Shown here: one piece after another, positions 25,180 through 34,093 of the stretch
Layout of the letters: each line of letters opens with the position of its first letter
Numbering within the stretch: the first letter of the stretch is position 1
NCBI RefSeq assembly: GCF_035918235.1
Contig: NZ_CP109485.1
Coordinates: 10,199,001 to 10,263,000 of the forward strand
DNA from: Streptomyces sp. NBC_01445
GTDB lineage: Bacteria; Actinomycetota; Actinomycetes; Streptomycetales; Streptomycetaceae
Length of the DNA: 64,000 bases
Direction: 5' to 3'
Made by a program: the position numbers and the translations under genes
The notes under the pieces: model-generated
What the model was told of the DNA's origin: nothing
Seen by the model: only the letters and a program-made list of their open reading frames with translations
The model's database searches: none

Positions 25180-26052
25180 GTGCCCGACGAACTCGCCAGC
25201 GGCGCCGCGGCGGTCATCCGGCTGCGACCGGACTTCCGCCCCACCACCATCCTCTCCCGCACCGAGAAGTCCCTGCTCATCGCGGGAGAATGCGAGGACG
25301 GACCGGCCGTTGCAAAGCTTCTGACCAGCCGGGAACCGCTCTGGGCGGAGAAGTTCGGCGCGGAGATCGAGGCCTACCGATGCTTCACCGACACACCGCC
25401 GCCGGTGCGCGTCCCCGCCCTCATCGCCGCAGACGAGCAGCACCACGTGCTGCTGATCGAGCACGTCCCGGGCCGTCCCCCTGTCCCAGGCCGGGAGCGG
25501 TTTCCGTCGCAGGCACTGGACCCGGCACACGTCACCGCGATGATCGAGGCGATGACCGACCTTGCCCAGTGGCGGCCGCCCACCGACATCCTCGCCCGGA
25601 CCCCCGACTACCACGGACGCCTTGACCGCGATCACCGCCAGGGCTTGACGACCCGGCAGGACCACCAGGCCCTGACTGACCTGCTCCACCAGGTTGGCAC
25701 GGACCTGGTGCCGGGCCACGGCGACCCGCTGCCGACCAACTTCGTGTTCGGGCCCGACGGACGGACCACGGTGATCGACTGGGAGCACGCGGGACGCTAC
25801 CTGCCAGGACACGACCTGGCAGTGCTCTGGACCGTCCTGGCCGCCACCGCTCAAGCCCGCACACAGATCGAGGAATTGGTAGCAGCCGGATCCTCATCCG
25901 CTCGTGCTGCCTTCACCTTGAATCGGGCAGTGCTGCTCGTGCGGGAACTCCGCAACCACCGAGCCGTTCCCCCCTCCACCTGGCGGGACGAGCGAGTGGA
26001 AGCGATCGATCGTGACTGGCAGGACATCCGAGAACTGCTCCACGCCCGGTGA
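25180..26052 (+). CDS. Aminoglycoside-phosphotransferase-like kinase
   Basis: A 290-residue protein. GTG 25180 is preferred because AGGAG lies 5 nt upstream and the family's start pattern follows (ELASGAAAVIRLRPDF). A longer start at ATG 25069 overlaps the previous stop (ATGA) and cannot be excluded. APH-fold markers are VAKLLTSREPLWAEKFGAEI (ATP-lysine region), HHVLLIEHVPGRP, the catalytic loop GHGDPLPTNFVF (HxDxxxxN) and VIDWEHAGRYLPGHDLAVLW with the metal-binding Asp. It may phosphorylate a small alcohol or antibiotic. The neighbouring NUDIX gene suggests nucleotide or metabolite salvage, but the substrate is not predictable. Confidence 0.85.
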   Translation: MPDELASGAAAVIRLRPDFRPTTILSRTEKSLLIAGECEDGPAVAKLLTSREPLWAEKFGAEIEAYRCFTDTPPPVRVPALIAADEQHHVLLIEHVPGRPPVPGRERFPSQALDPAHVTAMIEAMTDLAQWRPPTDILARTPDYHGRLDRDHRQGLTTRQDHQALTDLLHQVGTDLVPGHGDPLPTNFVFGPDGRTTVIDWEHAGRYLPGHDLAVLWTVLAATAQARTQIEELVAAGSSSARAAFTLNRAVLLVRELRNHRAVPPSTWRDERVEAIDRDWQDIRELLHAR

Positions 26053-26074
26053 ATCCGAACTGACTGGGTTCTAA

Positions 26075-26937
26075 GACCGTGTCCTACATGGTGAGCGTGA
26101 GGAGTCGTTTGTAGCTGCAGAGGGCGGCGGCGAGTCCGAGAAAGGCCAGGTAGTTGGCGGGTTGGCGCTCAAAGCGGTGGTTGAGTCGGCGGTAGCCGGA
26201 CAGCCAGGACATGGTCCGCTCGATAACCCACCTGCGGCGGCCCAGTCGTTCGCTGGACTCGACTCCTTTGCGGGCGATACGCACGCCTATGTGTTTGCCC
26301 CATAACCATCGCCGCAGGTGGGGGATGTCGTAAGCCTTGTCGGCGTGCAGGCGCGTGGGCTTGGATTCGGTCGCGTGGGAATCGTGTCCCATGTGGAAAT
26401 GGGACAGCATCGGCTTCAGCGCGAGGCTGTCGTGGGTGTTCGCTGCGGAGATTCCCACGCGTAGGGGCAGTCCGTTCGCGTCCGACAAGACGTGCATCTT
26501 GGAACCGGGCTTACCCCGGTCCACGGGGCTCGGACCTGCAAGTTCGCCCCCTTTTTAGCCCGGACGTGGGCAGAGTCAAGGACTGCTCGTGAGAGGTCCA
26601 CCAGGCCCTGCTCGTCCAGGCGTTGAAGAACTCTCTGGTGCAGCCGGCCCCAGACACCGGCACGGGACCAGATGACGAACCGGCGGTGCACGGTCGACTT
26701 CGACGCCCCGAAGCACGGCGGCAAGGCCCGCCAGGCGCAGCCGCTGACCAGGACATAGATGATCGCGGCGAAGACTGCCTCGTCATCGATGTTCGCTACG
26801 CCACCACCCTGCGGCCGCACCCGCGCCGCCGGCAGTAACGGCTCGGCGATCTCCCACAAACCATCCGGAACAATCCAGTCCCATTGCCCACTACCCATAG
26901 AGGGCGCCTACCCCAACTCGCCATGTAGGACACGGTC
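26075..26937 (-). mobile_element. IS5-type insertion sequence A, complete
   Basis: Ends gaccgtgtcctacatgg and ccatgtaggacacggtc form a perfect terminal repeat. TAA on each side (26072-26074 and 26938-26940) fits the 3-bp TNA target duplication of the IS1031/IS427 branch. The 863-bp length is normal for that group. The element abuts element B with only the TAA between them. Confidence 0.85.
26084..26898 (-). CDS. IS5-type transposase A, two overlapping frames
   Basis: The first frame (26416-26898, 160 codons) starts MGSGQWDWIVPDGLWEIAEP and carries the helix-turn-helix part with WRALPPCFGASKSTVHRRFV. The second (26084-26524) supplies the catalytic half: VDRGKPGSKMHVLSDANGL, LHADKAYD with the second Asp, and RRRWVIERTMSWLSGYRRL with the catalytic Glu. 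The frames overlap at a run read on the minus strand as A6G5 near 26551-26561, a typical slippage signal. A fused transposase is therefore expected from programmed frameshifting. All motifs are intact, so the element may be active. Confidence 0.85.
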
Positions 26938-26940
26938 TAA

Positions 26941-27757
26941 GACCGTGTCCTATGTGGTGAGGCGGACGTACCGCTTGTAGCAGCAGATGGCTGCGGCGAG
27001 GCCGAGGAAGGCCAGGTAGTTGCGGGGGTGGCGTTCGTAGCGGTGGTTGAGGCGACGGTAGCCGGTCAACCAGGACATGGTGCGTTCGATGACCCATCGG
27101 CGGCGGCCGAGTCGTTCGCTGGACTCGATTCCCTTCCGCGCGATACGGACTCCAATGTGCTTGCCCCATAACCACTTTCGCAGGTGAGGGACGTCGTAGG
27201 CCTTGTCTGCGTGCAGACGCTGGGGCTTGAAGTGGCGGCCGCGATAGGGGTCGTGTCTCGTTTGGTGACCTGCGACAATGGACTTCAGCGCGAGGCTGTC
27301 GTGGGTGTTTGCCGCGGAGACGGCGACGACGAGGGGCAGTCCGTTCGCGTCCGACAAGACGTGCATCTTGGAACCCGGCTTGCCCCGGTCCACGGGACTC
27401 GGACCTGTGAGTTCGCCCCTTTTTTCGCCCTCACATGGGCGGAATCGAGGACCGCTCGGGAGAGGTCGAGCAGGCCGGCGTCGTCGAGGCGGTGCAGGAT
27501 CTCCTCGTGCAGCCGGCCCCACACACCTGCCCGGGACCAGATCAGGAACCGGCGGTGGGCGGTCGACTTCGATATGCCGAAGCACGGCGGCAGAGCCCGC
27601 CAGGCGCAGCCGCTGACCAGGACGTAGATGATCGCCGCGAACAGCGTCTCATCAGGCGTGTCCTGTGTACCGCCGCCCTGCGGCCTCACTCTCGACGGCG
27701 GGATCAGCGGCTCCGCAATCTCCCACAGTCCGTCCGGAACAATCCAACTCCACGTAC
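26941..27757 (-). mobile_element. IS5-type insertion sequence B, one end lost
   Basis: The left end gaccgtgtcctatgtggtg matches element A. Coding similarity continues to about 27757 (ctccacgta), where the expected right terminal repeat is missing and unrelated sequence begins. It is diverged from A throughout, so the pair did not arise by recent tandem duplication. Confidence 0.75.
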
Positions 27758-27818
27758 CCCGATGTAGTCGTGGGCCTTCTATGCCTGGCCGGTTCGTGAC
27801 CTCGGCCATAACGGTCAT
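26950..27818 (-). CDS. IS5-type transposase B, two overlapping frames
   Basis: The catalytic frame (26950-27585) holds SPVDRGKPGSKMHVLSDANG, LHADKAYDVPHLRKWLWG and RRRWVIERTMSWLTGYRRLN. The N-terminal frame (27285-27818) holds SWIVPDGLWEIAEPLIPPSR and WRALPPCFGISKSTAHRRFL. Overlap is at an A6G4 slippery run near 27416-27426. Upstream of TWSW the first frame reads into non-IS sequence (MTVMAEVTNRPGIEGPRLHR), because the original end is missing. The protein could still be made, but the element lacks a second end. Confidence 0.75.
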
Positions 27819-28230
27819 GTCGGCCCGTTTGATGGGCGGATTAAAGACTGCCAGTGGAGGACTCGTAGGTGGCCCAGGCTGCAGGAATCCGTGGCCGACT
27901 GCCGGAGGAGTTCATTCGTGATCGCCCTCTCCGCGGCCAGTCGGCCACTGGCGTTTTCCTCGATGGGGAGGATGACCGTGGCGGCGGACCCACGGAGACA
28001 ACGTCCAACTCGAGTGCAACCTCGCCAATCCGTGGTCTCGTTAGGCTGCGGTTACTCGAAAACAGCCGGAGGCGTAGGCTTTCTCCTGTGAGAGTTGGCG
28101 GCGTCGGCCAACATATACGCCCAGTATGAAACGCCTGCGCATGCCGTACCCAATGCATTCCCAGTGAAGTCGGATTTCCAGGAGTTCATCCGTCTCGATT
28201 TTTTCGCGATCCGAATAGGAAGGCGCGATT
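27758..28230. other. Remnant sequence beside element B
   Basis: No intact gene. A minus-strand block at about 27850-27990 reads plausibly (VILPIEENASGRLAAERAIT then NELLRQSATDS) but has neither start nor stop in context, so it may be part of the gene into which element B inserted. The final 60 bp contain the promoter and AGGAAGG site of the next gene. Confidence 0.4.
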
Positions 28231-29727
28231 ATGGCAGCAAGTGTGGATCCGGATCGCTCCGAGTGGGATGTCATCGTGCTGGGTGGTGCCGCGGCAGGCG
28301 AGAACGCGGCTCAATACGCCACACAGTTCTCGGGTTTGGACGCGGTGCTCGTGGAAGCTGAACTGCTGGGTGGCGAGTGCTCGTACTGGGCCTGCATGCC
28401 CAGCAAGGTCCTGCTGCGCCCCGCTGACGTCCTTGGAAACGCGCAGCATGTGCCCGGTGTCGCGTCGCTGTTGACTGATCACGTGTTGGACGTGCCGGCG
28501 ACACTGGCCCGCCGGGACACCGTCGTGAACGGTCTCGACGACTCCTCGCAGATCGGGTGGGCACTCGGTGCCGGCATCGACGTGGTCCGCGGGTACGGGC
28601 GCCTCGACGGAGAGCGCTCGGTGGCGGTGGAGATGGCAGCGGGCGGCACCCGTGTGCTCACCGCGAGGCACGCGGTGGTGATCGACACAGGGTCCTGCAC
28701 CACGGTGCCGCCGATCGAGGGCATGGCGCAGGTCCGGCCGTGGACCTCCCGCGATGTCACCAACCTGCACGAGGTGCCGCGCCGGGTCGTCGTCCTGGGC
28801 GGTGGAGTGGTCGCGTGCGAGGCGGCGACGTGGCTGCGGGCGCTGGGCGTGGCCGAATTGAGCGTTGTATACCGGCGCACCGAGCTGCTCCCGCGAGAGG
28901 AATCGTTTGCCGGGCGTATGGTCGGCGACCGGCTCAGGGATGCGGGGGTGCGGCTTCTTCCCGGAAGGTCGATCACCAAGGTGGGACGCGACGACTCGCG
29001 GGACACGGGAGTCGGGCTGCCTCATGGCGGAGAGGTAACCGTCTGGCTGGACGACGGCAGTACGCTCGTCGGCGACGAACTGGTGCTTGCCACCGGCCGC
29101 ACTCCCAACACTCAGGACATCGGCCTGGAGTCGGTTGGATACCCCGACGGCGGTTTCCTCGAGGTGGACGACGAGCAAGCTGTACGGGCGGTGAGCGGGC
29201 ATTGGCTGTATGCGGTCGGTGATGTCTGCGGACGCGCGTTGCTGACTCATATGGGCAAGTACCAGGCGCGGGTCGCCGGCGAGGTGATCGCTGCTCGTGC
29301 CACGGGGCACTCCGTGGCCGGCGCGCAGAGCGGTGCGCGGGGCGCTGCCGACGGGCATCGCGGCAACCCGCAGGTGACGTTCACCGACCCGGAGGTCGGA
29401 TCAGCCGGTATGACCGAGCGGCAGGCCCGCGAAGCGGGAATCGACGTGGCAACGGTCGAGTACGACATGGCCGCCCTCGCCGGCACGTATGTGATGCGAG
29501 ATGACTACCTCGGGCGCGCCAAACTCGTCATCGATCGGATGAGCGACACGGTTGTGGGCGCGACGTTCGTCGGTTCGGGAGTCGCGGATCTCGTCCACTC
29601 CGCCACGACGGCCATTGTCGCGAGGATCCCGCTTTCCGTGCTGTGGCATGTGGTGCCCAGCTACCCCACCGCCAGCGAGGTCTGGCTACGCCTGTTGGAG
29701 ACGTACCGGGCTCAGAGCTATGCCTGA
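28231..29727 (+). CDS. FAD-dependent pyridine nucleotide-disulfide oxidoreductase
   Basis: A 498-residue protein of the dihydrolipoamide dehydrogenase/mercuric reductase fold. VIVLGGAAAGENAA near residue 15 is the FAD-binding loop. GGECSYWACMPSK holds the redox-active disulfide (C-x4-C). VVVLGGGVVACEAATWLRAL is the NAD(P)-binding loop. ATGRTPNT and WLYAVGDVCGRALLTHMGKY are the usual FAD motifs. The dimer-interface end carries HVVPSYPTASEVW, where the His-Glu pair sits. No N-terminal metal-binding domain is present, so mercury reduction is not indicated. Such stand-alone enzymes serve as thiol or quinone reductases. It is transcribed alone. Confidence 0.9.
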   Translation: MAASVDPDRSEWDVIVLGGAAAGENAAQYATQFSGLDAVLVEAELLGGECSYWACMPSKVLLRPADVLGNAQHVPGVASLLTDHVLDVPATLARRDTVVNGLDDSSQIGWALGAGIDVVRGYGRLDGERSVAVEMAAGGTRVLTARHAVVIDTGSCTTVPPIEGMAQVRPWTSRDVTNLHEVPRRVVVLGGGVVACEAATWLRALGVAELSVVYRRTELLPREESFAGRMVGDRLRDAGVRLLPGRSITKVGRDDSRDTGVGLPHGGEVTVWLDDGSTLVGDELVLATGRTPNTQDIGLESVGYPDGGFLEVDDEQAVRAVSGHWLYAVGDVCGRALLTHMGKYQARVAGEVIAARATGHSVAGAQSGARGAADGHRGNPQVTFTDPEVGSAGMTERQAREAGIDVATVEYDMAALAGTYVMRDDYLGRAKLVIDRMSDTVVGATFVGSGVADLVHSATTAIVARIPLSVLWHVVPSYPTASEVWLRLLETYRAQSYA

Positions 29728-29975
29728 TGCTCCAGTTGTAGATCGGGACCGTACTCGTTGCGCTGGTCGCTTCGGCAGACATGTGAGCTGCTCATGTGCC
29801 TGTCAGGGTCGCCATCGGGGTGCAGTCGCGTGCACCGCAGTTTCAGCTCCTCGCTTCCCGTTCGTGCGGAACGTCGCCGCGGCTGCCCTCGCACCCAGTA
29901 CAGCCGTCTTCCGGGGGCGGTCGTGCTGCTGTCCGGGCAGGTGCCGCCGTTCCGGAGTGGGCGGTCCGGGCCGCG
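29728..29975. other. Intergenic sequence, start of duplicated block
   Basis: No gene is seen. From about 29918 the sequence is nearly identical to 36105 onward and continues into the secreted-protein gene. Confidence 0.5.
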
Positions 29976-30365
29976 TCAGCTGTGGTTCAGGGACCACTCG
30001 ACCTGGTCCTCGTACCAACGAGCGGCACTGACACCGTGCCCCGACGCAGCTTCGGCCTCGTGGTCCGCGTAGCGGCCGACTCGTTCGCTGCCGGTCACGG
30101 AGATGGCGGACACGTGCTGCGTGTGCTGCACGGGCACCGAAGTCGTGGCTGCCGACGCCGAGCCGCCGGCTCCGAGAAGGACTCCGCCGGCCAGTGCCGT
30201 GGAGGCGAGTGCGATCGAGACGCGCTTCGTCATGCTGCTCATGGTCATTTCCCTTACAAAACTGCCGCGGCTTCGCCGATCCGGCGGGCGCCGCTTCCAT
30301 GTGAACCGAGATCCGGAAATCCCGGGTCAGTCGGCTTGCCGCAAGGTCATCCGGAGGGGTGCCTC
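29918..30365. repeat. Duplicated block, copy A
   Basis: Matches 36105-36727 except for the tandem-repeat expansion inside the gene. It covers the 3' flank, the secreted-protein gene, and its upstream region to one GAGGGGTGCCTC box at 30354-30365, where homology ends. Confidence 0.85.
29976..30248 (-). CDS. Small secreted protein, short form
   Basis: A 90-residue precursor. An M-rich start (MTMSSMTKR) leads into a signal peptide (VSIALASTALAGGVLLGAGG) ending at SASA, giving a mature protein of about 57 residues. It ends with one copy of a 19-residue unit, AASGHGVSAARWYEDQVEW, and the tail SLNHS. No Cys is present. An internal ATG in the start cluster may be the true one. The long form at 36167-36610 differs only by having four units. 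Function is unknown; the unit is rich in His, Tyr, Trp and acidic residues, suggesting surface or ligand binding. Confidence 0.75.
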   Translation of the reverse strand: MTMSSMTKRVSIALASTALAGGVLLGAGGSASAATTSVPVQHTQHVSAISVTGSERVGRYADHEAEAASGHGVSAARWYEDQVEWSLNHS

Positions 30366-30469
30366 CAGTCGGCGCGTCCGAGGTCCGCCGCGCCGCTTCC
30401 TCGCTGTGGCCAGGAGCGGGCGCGGCGGGCCTCCGATCAACCGTCAAAGGCGCAGGAAGACGTAGTTGC

Positions 30470-31558
30470 TCAGTTGGCGGTGAAGGTGGGGTAGTCGGTG
30501 TAGCCCTCGGTGTGACCGGCGTAGTAGGTGTCCCGGTCGCCGTCGGCCAGCGGGTGGCCCTGCGCGAAGCGCTCGACCAGGTCGGGGTTGGCGATGAAAG
30601 GCTCGGCGAAGGAGACCGCGTTGACGATCCTGTGGTCGAGGATCTCGTTGCCGAGGGCCTGGGTGAAGCCGAGGTTGGCGACGATGTTGCCCTGGTAGTG
30701 GGCGCGGTAGCGGGAGAAGAGGGCGATGCGCTCCTCGATGGTGCCGGGGGTGCCCAGGAGGTGCAGGTAGGCCAGGTTGCTGTCGTTGAGCTTCTTGAGC
30801 AGCTGGTCGTAGTCGGCGAGTGTCTCCTCGTCCGCGGTGAACGTGGTTCCGTTGTTCCAGCCCGGGGACATCTTGACGCTGATGCGGTCGCTGCCCCACA
30901 CGTCACTGACGGCGTCGAGGATGTCGAGGAGGAACTGGGCCCGCTTCTCGCTGCTGCCTCCGTAGGCGTCGGTGCGCTGGTTGAGACGGGGGTTGAGGAA
31001 CTGCGGGATCAAGTGGGATTGCTGGGCGTGGATTTCCACGCCGTCGAAGCCGGCGCGGCGGGCGTTCTCGGCCGCATGGCGGTAGTCGGCGATGGTGGCG
31101 GCGATCTCGGCGGCGGTGTAGGCGCGCGGGGTGACGGTGTCCTTCGGTCCGGAGGGGGTGAAGGACTTCTCGCCGGGGTTGATGGCCGAGGGTCCGGCGG
31201 GCAGGCGGCCGCCGAGGTGGTCGGGGTGGGAGGCCGTGCCGAGGTGGCCGAACTGGGAGACGATCCGCCCGCCGGCCTCGTGGACGGCTTCGGTGACCTT
31301 CGCCCAGCCGGCGGTCTGCGTGTCGGTGTAGATGCCGGGCGCGTTGATGAAGCCGATCGCGTCGGGGCTGACCCAGGTTCCCTCGGTGACGATCAGGCCG
31401 GCGCCGGCGCGCTGCGCGTAGTAGGTCGCGTGCAGGTCGGTGGGGGCCAGCTCGGCGTTCTGAGCGCGGGCGCGGGTCATGGGGGCCATGACGACGCTGT
31501 TGGGGAGCTCCAGCGCGCCGAGGCGGACGGGCTGCAGCAGGGGCTGGGTGGTGGTCAT
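30470..31558 (-). CDS. Old yellow enzyme (alkene reductase)
   Basis: A 362-residue FMN oxidoreductase. ATG 31556-31558 is favoured over the codons before it because AAGGAAG lies 7 nt upstream. The barrel begins LQPVRLGALELPNSVVMAPM followed by TRARA. IVTEGTWVSPDAIGF is the active-site strand. GFDGVEIHAQQSHLIPQFLN carries the substrate-binding His pair (HxxQ variant), then NQRTDAYGGS. It reduces activated C=C bonds with NAD(P)H. It is the last gene of a leftward operon with the F420/NADP reductase and the alcohol dehydrogenase-like gene, which suggests detoxification of electrophiles. Confidence 0.92.
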   Translation of the reverse strand: MTTTQPLLQPVRLGALELPNSVVMAPMTRARAQNAELAPTDLHATYYAQRAGAGLIVTEGTWVSPDAIGFINAPGIYTDTQTAGWAKVTEAVHEAGGRIVSQFGHLGTASHPDHLGGRLPAGPSAINPGEKSFTPSGPKDTVTPRAYTAAEIAATIADYRHAAENARRAGFDGVEIHAQQSHLIPQFLNPRLNQRTDAYGGSSEKRAQFLLDILDAVSDVWGSDRISVKMSPGWNNGTTFTADEETLADYDQLLKKLNDSNLAYLHLLGTPGTIEERIALFSRYRAHYQGNIVANLGFTQALGNEILDHRIVNAVSFAEPFIANPDLVERFAQGHPLADGDRDTYYAGHTEGYTDYPTFTAN

Positions 31559-31621
31559 GAGCAACTTCCTTGTGCTGAGGGGTGGATGAGGAGGAGAGTG
31601 AGGAATGGGCGAGGGCCCGGC

Positions 31622-32224
31622 TCAGTCCTGTTTGAGGGCGTGGAGGCCGGAGAGTGGGCCACCGAGCTGCATGAGGCGTCCGCCCTCGCGCAAGGAGCCG
31701 AGGTCGACGGGGGCGAAGCCGAAGGCGGCGGTGAGGTCCTTGACAGTGGTCTTGGCGTCGGCGTCGTCACCGGCGAGGAACAGCACCTGGCGTCCGGCCT
31801 GGTGGCGCGGGTCGGCGGCGATGTACTGGCCGTAGAGGGTGTTGAAGGCCTTGACGACGCGGGCTCCGGGCAGCAGTGAGGCGACGTGTTCGCTGCCGGT
31901 CAGCTCGCCCAGGTCGGCGATCTTCATGGGCGGCGGCGGGGAGGCGAACTGGTTGGTGGCGTCGATGACGATGCGCCCGTCGAAGGGTGGCAGGCTGGCC
32001 ACCGCGTCCGGGATCTGGGGCCAGCCGACTGCGAGCACGACGAGTTCCGCCGCGGCGGCTTCCTCCGGGGTGCAGGCGTGGGCGAGCGGTCCGAGTTCGT
32101 CGGCGAGGCCGGCCAGGGAGGCGGGGCCGCGGCTGTTGCTCAATACGACCTGGTGGCCGTGGGCCACGGCGTGGCGCGCGATGGCCTGGGCGACGGTTCC
32201 GGCGCCGAGGGTTCCGATCTTCAT
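31622..32224 (-). CDS. F420/NADP oxidoreductase-like Rossmann protein
   Basis: A 200-residue protein beginning MKIGTLGAGTVAQAIARHAV, with the GxGxxG dinucleotide loop at residues 7-12 and SNSRGP where NADP-specific members place the phosphate-binding Ser/Arg. Downstream are ELVVLAVGWPQIPDAVASLP, IVIDATNQF and ARVVKAFNTLYGQ, which match the NADPH-dependent F420 reductase-like family. Many streptomycete homologues act as NADP-dependent reductases without proven F420 use. It is 20 bp downstream of the dehydrogenase and 63 bp upstream of the old yellow enzyme gene, likely one transcript. Confidence 0.87.
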   Translation of the reverse strand: MKIGTLGAGTVAQAIARHAVAHGHQVVLSNSRGPASLAGLADELGPLAHACTPEEAAAAELVVLAVGWPQIPDAVASLPPFDGRIVIDATNQFASPPPPMKIADLGELTGSEHVASLLPGARVVKAFNTLYGQYIAADPRHQAGRQVLFLAGDDADAKTTVKDLTAAFGFAPVDLGSLREGGRLMQLGGPLSGLHALKQD

Positions 32225-32244
32225 GGCAGTGCCCTTCGTGGGGT

Positions 32245-33255
32245 TCAGGGTGCGGGGCTGGTGAGCAGGACGGTTCCGCTCTTGCCGGGGCGGCGGACAT
32301 GGTCGATGGCCTTCGCGAAGTCGGCGAGGTCGTAGCTGGCGGCGACCTCGAAGAGTTCCGGGGCGGTCGCGGCCAGACGGGCGGCGAAGGCGACGTCCTC
32401 GGCCCGTTCCTCAGGCGTGCGGGCGGCCATCCACTGGAAGATGGACGTGCCGCGCACGGTCAGGGCCCGCGGGGTCAGCGCGAGCAGCTCCAGCGGCGTG
32501 CTGCCGGAACCGAGCTGTCCGTAGGTGATCAGCGTGCCGCCGTCGGCGAGCAGCCCGGCCAGCTCACCGGTCAGGGATCCGCCCACCGCGTCCAGTACGA
32601 CCTGGGCACCCCGGCCGCCGGTCGCGTCCTGGACCTGAGTGCGCCAGTGCGCGTCGGCCGTCGAGATGGTCGGCAGTCCGGGGAAGCGCTGCCGCAAGGT
32701 CTGCGCCCCCGTGGCGCTGCGTACCAGGTTGACCAGCGGGATGCCGTGCTTGAGTGCTGCGGCGCTGACCAGCTTTCCCACCGACGAACCGGCGGCCGTC
32801 TGCACCACCGGACCGGCCTGGCCGTGCTGGGCGTTCTCGACCGCCCGCAGCAAGGAGAGCAGGGTCAGCGGGTTGACCAACATCAAAGCCGCGGTCTCGT
32901 CGCTGAGGTCCTCGGGCACCGGCACCACAAGATGGGTCGGCGCCGTGACGAGTTCGCTCCACGCGCCCGGCACCGGGAAGAACGCCACCCGCTGACCGGG
33001 CCGCAGATCCTGCACACCCTCGCCGACGGTCTCGATGACGCCCATTCCCTCCACGCCGGGAATCCGTGGCGTGGCGAACCGCTGCCGCGGCCCACCCGGA
33101 AGGCCCACCACTCCCGCCAGGTCGCCGGGGTGGATCGGCCGGGACAGCACCCGCACCTGCACCTGCCCGGCCGCGGGCGCAGCAGGGGCCGGCCGCTCGC
33201 TCAGGCGTAGTACCTGCCCGGCTTCTCCGTGCTGGTCGTAGGCGATGGCACGCAT
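32245..33255 (-). CDS. Medium-chain dehydrogenase/quinone oxidoreductase
   Basis: A 336-residue member of the zinc-type alcohol dehydrogenase superfamily beginning MRAIAYDQHGEAGQVLRLSE. It lacks the Cys and His ligands of zinc enzymes. PIHPGDLAGVVGLPG and PGVEGMGVIETVGEGVQDL resemble the zinc-free quinone oxidoreductase and trans-2-enoyl reductase branch. VVQTAAGSSVGKLVSAAALK is the nucleotide-binding loop. It probably uses NADPH to reduce quinones or enones, in line with the old yellow enzyme in the same operon. First gene of the unit; its promoter faces the TetR gene over a double operator. Confidence 0.87.
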   Translation of the reverse strand: MRAIAYDQHGEAGQVLRLSERPAPAAPAAGQVQVRVLSRPIHPGDLAGVVGLPGGPRQRFATPRIPGVEGMGVIETVGEGVQDLRPGQRVAFFPVPGAWSELVTAPTHLVVPVPEDLSDETAALMLVNPLTLLSLLRAVENAQHGQAGPVVQTAAGSSVGKLVSAAALKHGIPLVNLVRSATGAQTLRQRFPGLPTISTADAHWRTQVQDATGGRGAQVVLDAVGGSLTGELAGLLADGGTLITYGQLGSGSTPLELLALTPRALTVRGTSIFQWMAARTPEERAEDVAFAARLAATAPELFEVAASYDLADFAKAIDHVRRPGKSGTVLLTSPAP

Positions 33256-33280
33256 GACTCTCCCCTTCCACGAACTATTG

Positions 33281-33324
33281 ATGATGGGCATCATTGCAAC
33301 TTCTGCTATGATGAGAGGCATCAT
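33281..33324. promoter_or_regulatory. Two ATGATG-CATCAT palindromes, TetR operators
   Basis: ATGATG-GG-CATCAT lies at 33281-33294 and ATGATG-AGAGG-CATCAT at 33308-33324, between the divergent dehydrogenase operon and the TetR gene. Paired palindromes in this position are the expected binding sites for the divergent regulator. Confidence 0.7.
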
Positions 33325-33362
33325 TAAAAATGTCAAATCGAGAGCGACGCGAGAGGACGGCC

Positions 33363-33971
33363 ATGCCGCGGATCACCAAGGAGGACAAGGCCCGCAACCG
33401 GCGGAACATTCTCGAAGCGGCGAGCCGCATGTTTCGCTCGCAGGGCATCGACGCGGTCGGCATCGCCGAGTTGATGAAGGAAGCCGGACTCACCCACGGC
33501 GGCTTCTACAACCACTTCGCCTCCAAGAACGACCTGGTCGTGGAGGTGTGCGGCGCCTCCTACGCCGCCTCGCTCGGGGGCCTGGCCCGGACGATCGAGG
33601 ACGGTCCGGGCCAGGCCGGCTCTCCGCTGGAGCGGGTCGTGGCCGGGTATCTGTCCACCGCGCACCGTGACGCCCCGGACGGCGGCTGTCCCTCCGCCTC
33701 CCTGGTCACCGACGCCGGACGGCACAGCGAAGCCGTGCAGAGCGCGTACGCCGAAGGCGTCGAGGGTTACCTCACCGGCTTCGCCGCCGAGTTCCTGCGC
33801 GAAGCCGAGGAGAAGGGCCACGAGCTCGACCCGGCCGAGGCCCGCCACAGGGCCATCCGCCTGCTCAGCGAAATGGTCGGCGCGCTGATGCTCGCCCGCG
33901 CCGTATGCCACGTCGAGCCCGCGCTCTCCGACGAGATCCTGCAGACCGGCCGCAGCCACGCCCTCGACTGA
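33363..33971 (+). CDS. TetR family repressor of the redox operon
   Basis: A 202-residue regulator. ATG 33363 is preceded by GAGAGGA. An upstream ATG at 33330 would add 11 residues and lies close to the operator. The HTH is AASRMFRSQGIDAVGIAELM followed by KEAGLTHGGFYNHFASKNDL, with the TetR signature GGFYNHF. The ligand domain contains PDGGCPSASLVTDAG and a final MLARAV segment, typical of the AcrR/NemR-like branch that senses electrophiles, where a Cys in this region reacts. It most likely represses itself and the divergent three-gene operon. Confidence 0.9.
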   Translation: MPRITKEDKARNRRNILEAASRMFRSQGIDAVGIAELMKEAGLTHGGFYNHFASKNDLVVEVCGASYAASLGGLARTIEDGPGQAGSPLERVVAGYLSTAHRDAPDGGCPSASLVTDAGRHSEAVQSAYAEGVEGYLTGFAAEFLREAEEKGHELDPAEARHRAIRLLSEMVGALMLARAVCHVEPALSDEILQTGRSHALD

Positions 33972-34093
33972 TGCGACTCAGGGCCGCTGCGGGACGTGGA
34001 GCTGAGGCGTTCGCGATAGACGGCCCCGCCCCGACAGGCGCAGGAATGGACACGCTCTCTACAAGGCTGATCGGCCCGACCTGGTTGAGGGCT

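Noticed and set aside
28231..29727. Flavin disulfide reductase as mercuric reductase
   Set aside because: No metal-binding N-terminal domain and no vicinal C-terminal Cys pair.
30359..31879. A 506-residue plus-strand open frame
   Set aside because: It is antisense to the old yellow enzyme and F420/NADP-reductase genes and consists of Gly/Val/Glu-rich shadow sequence.
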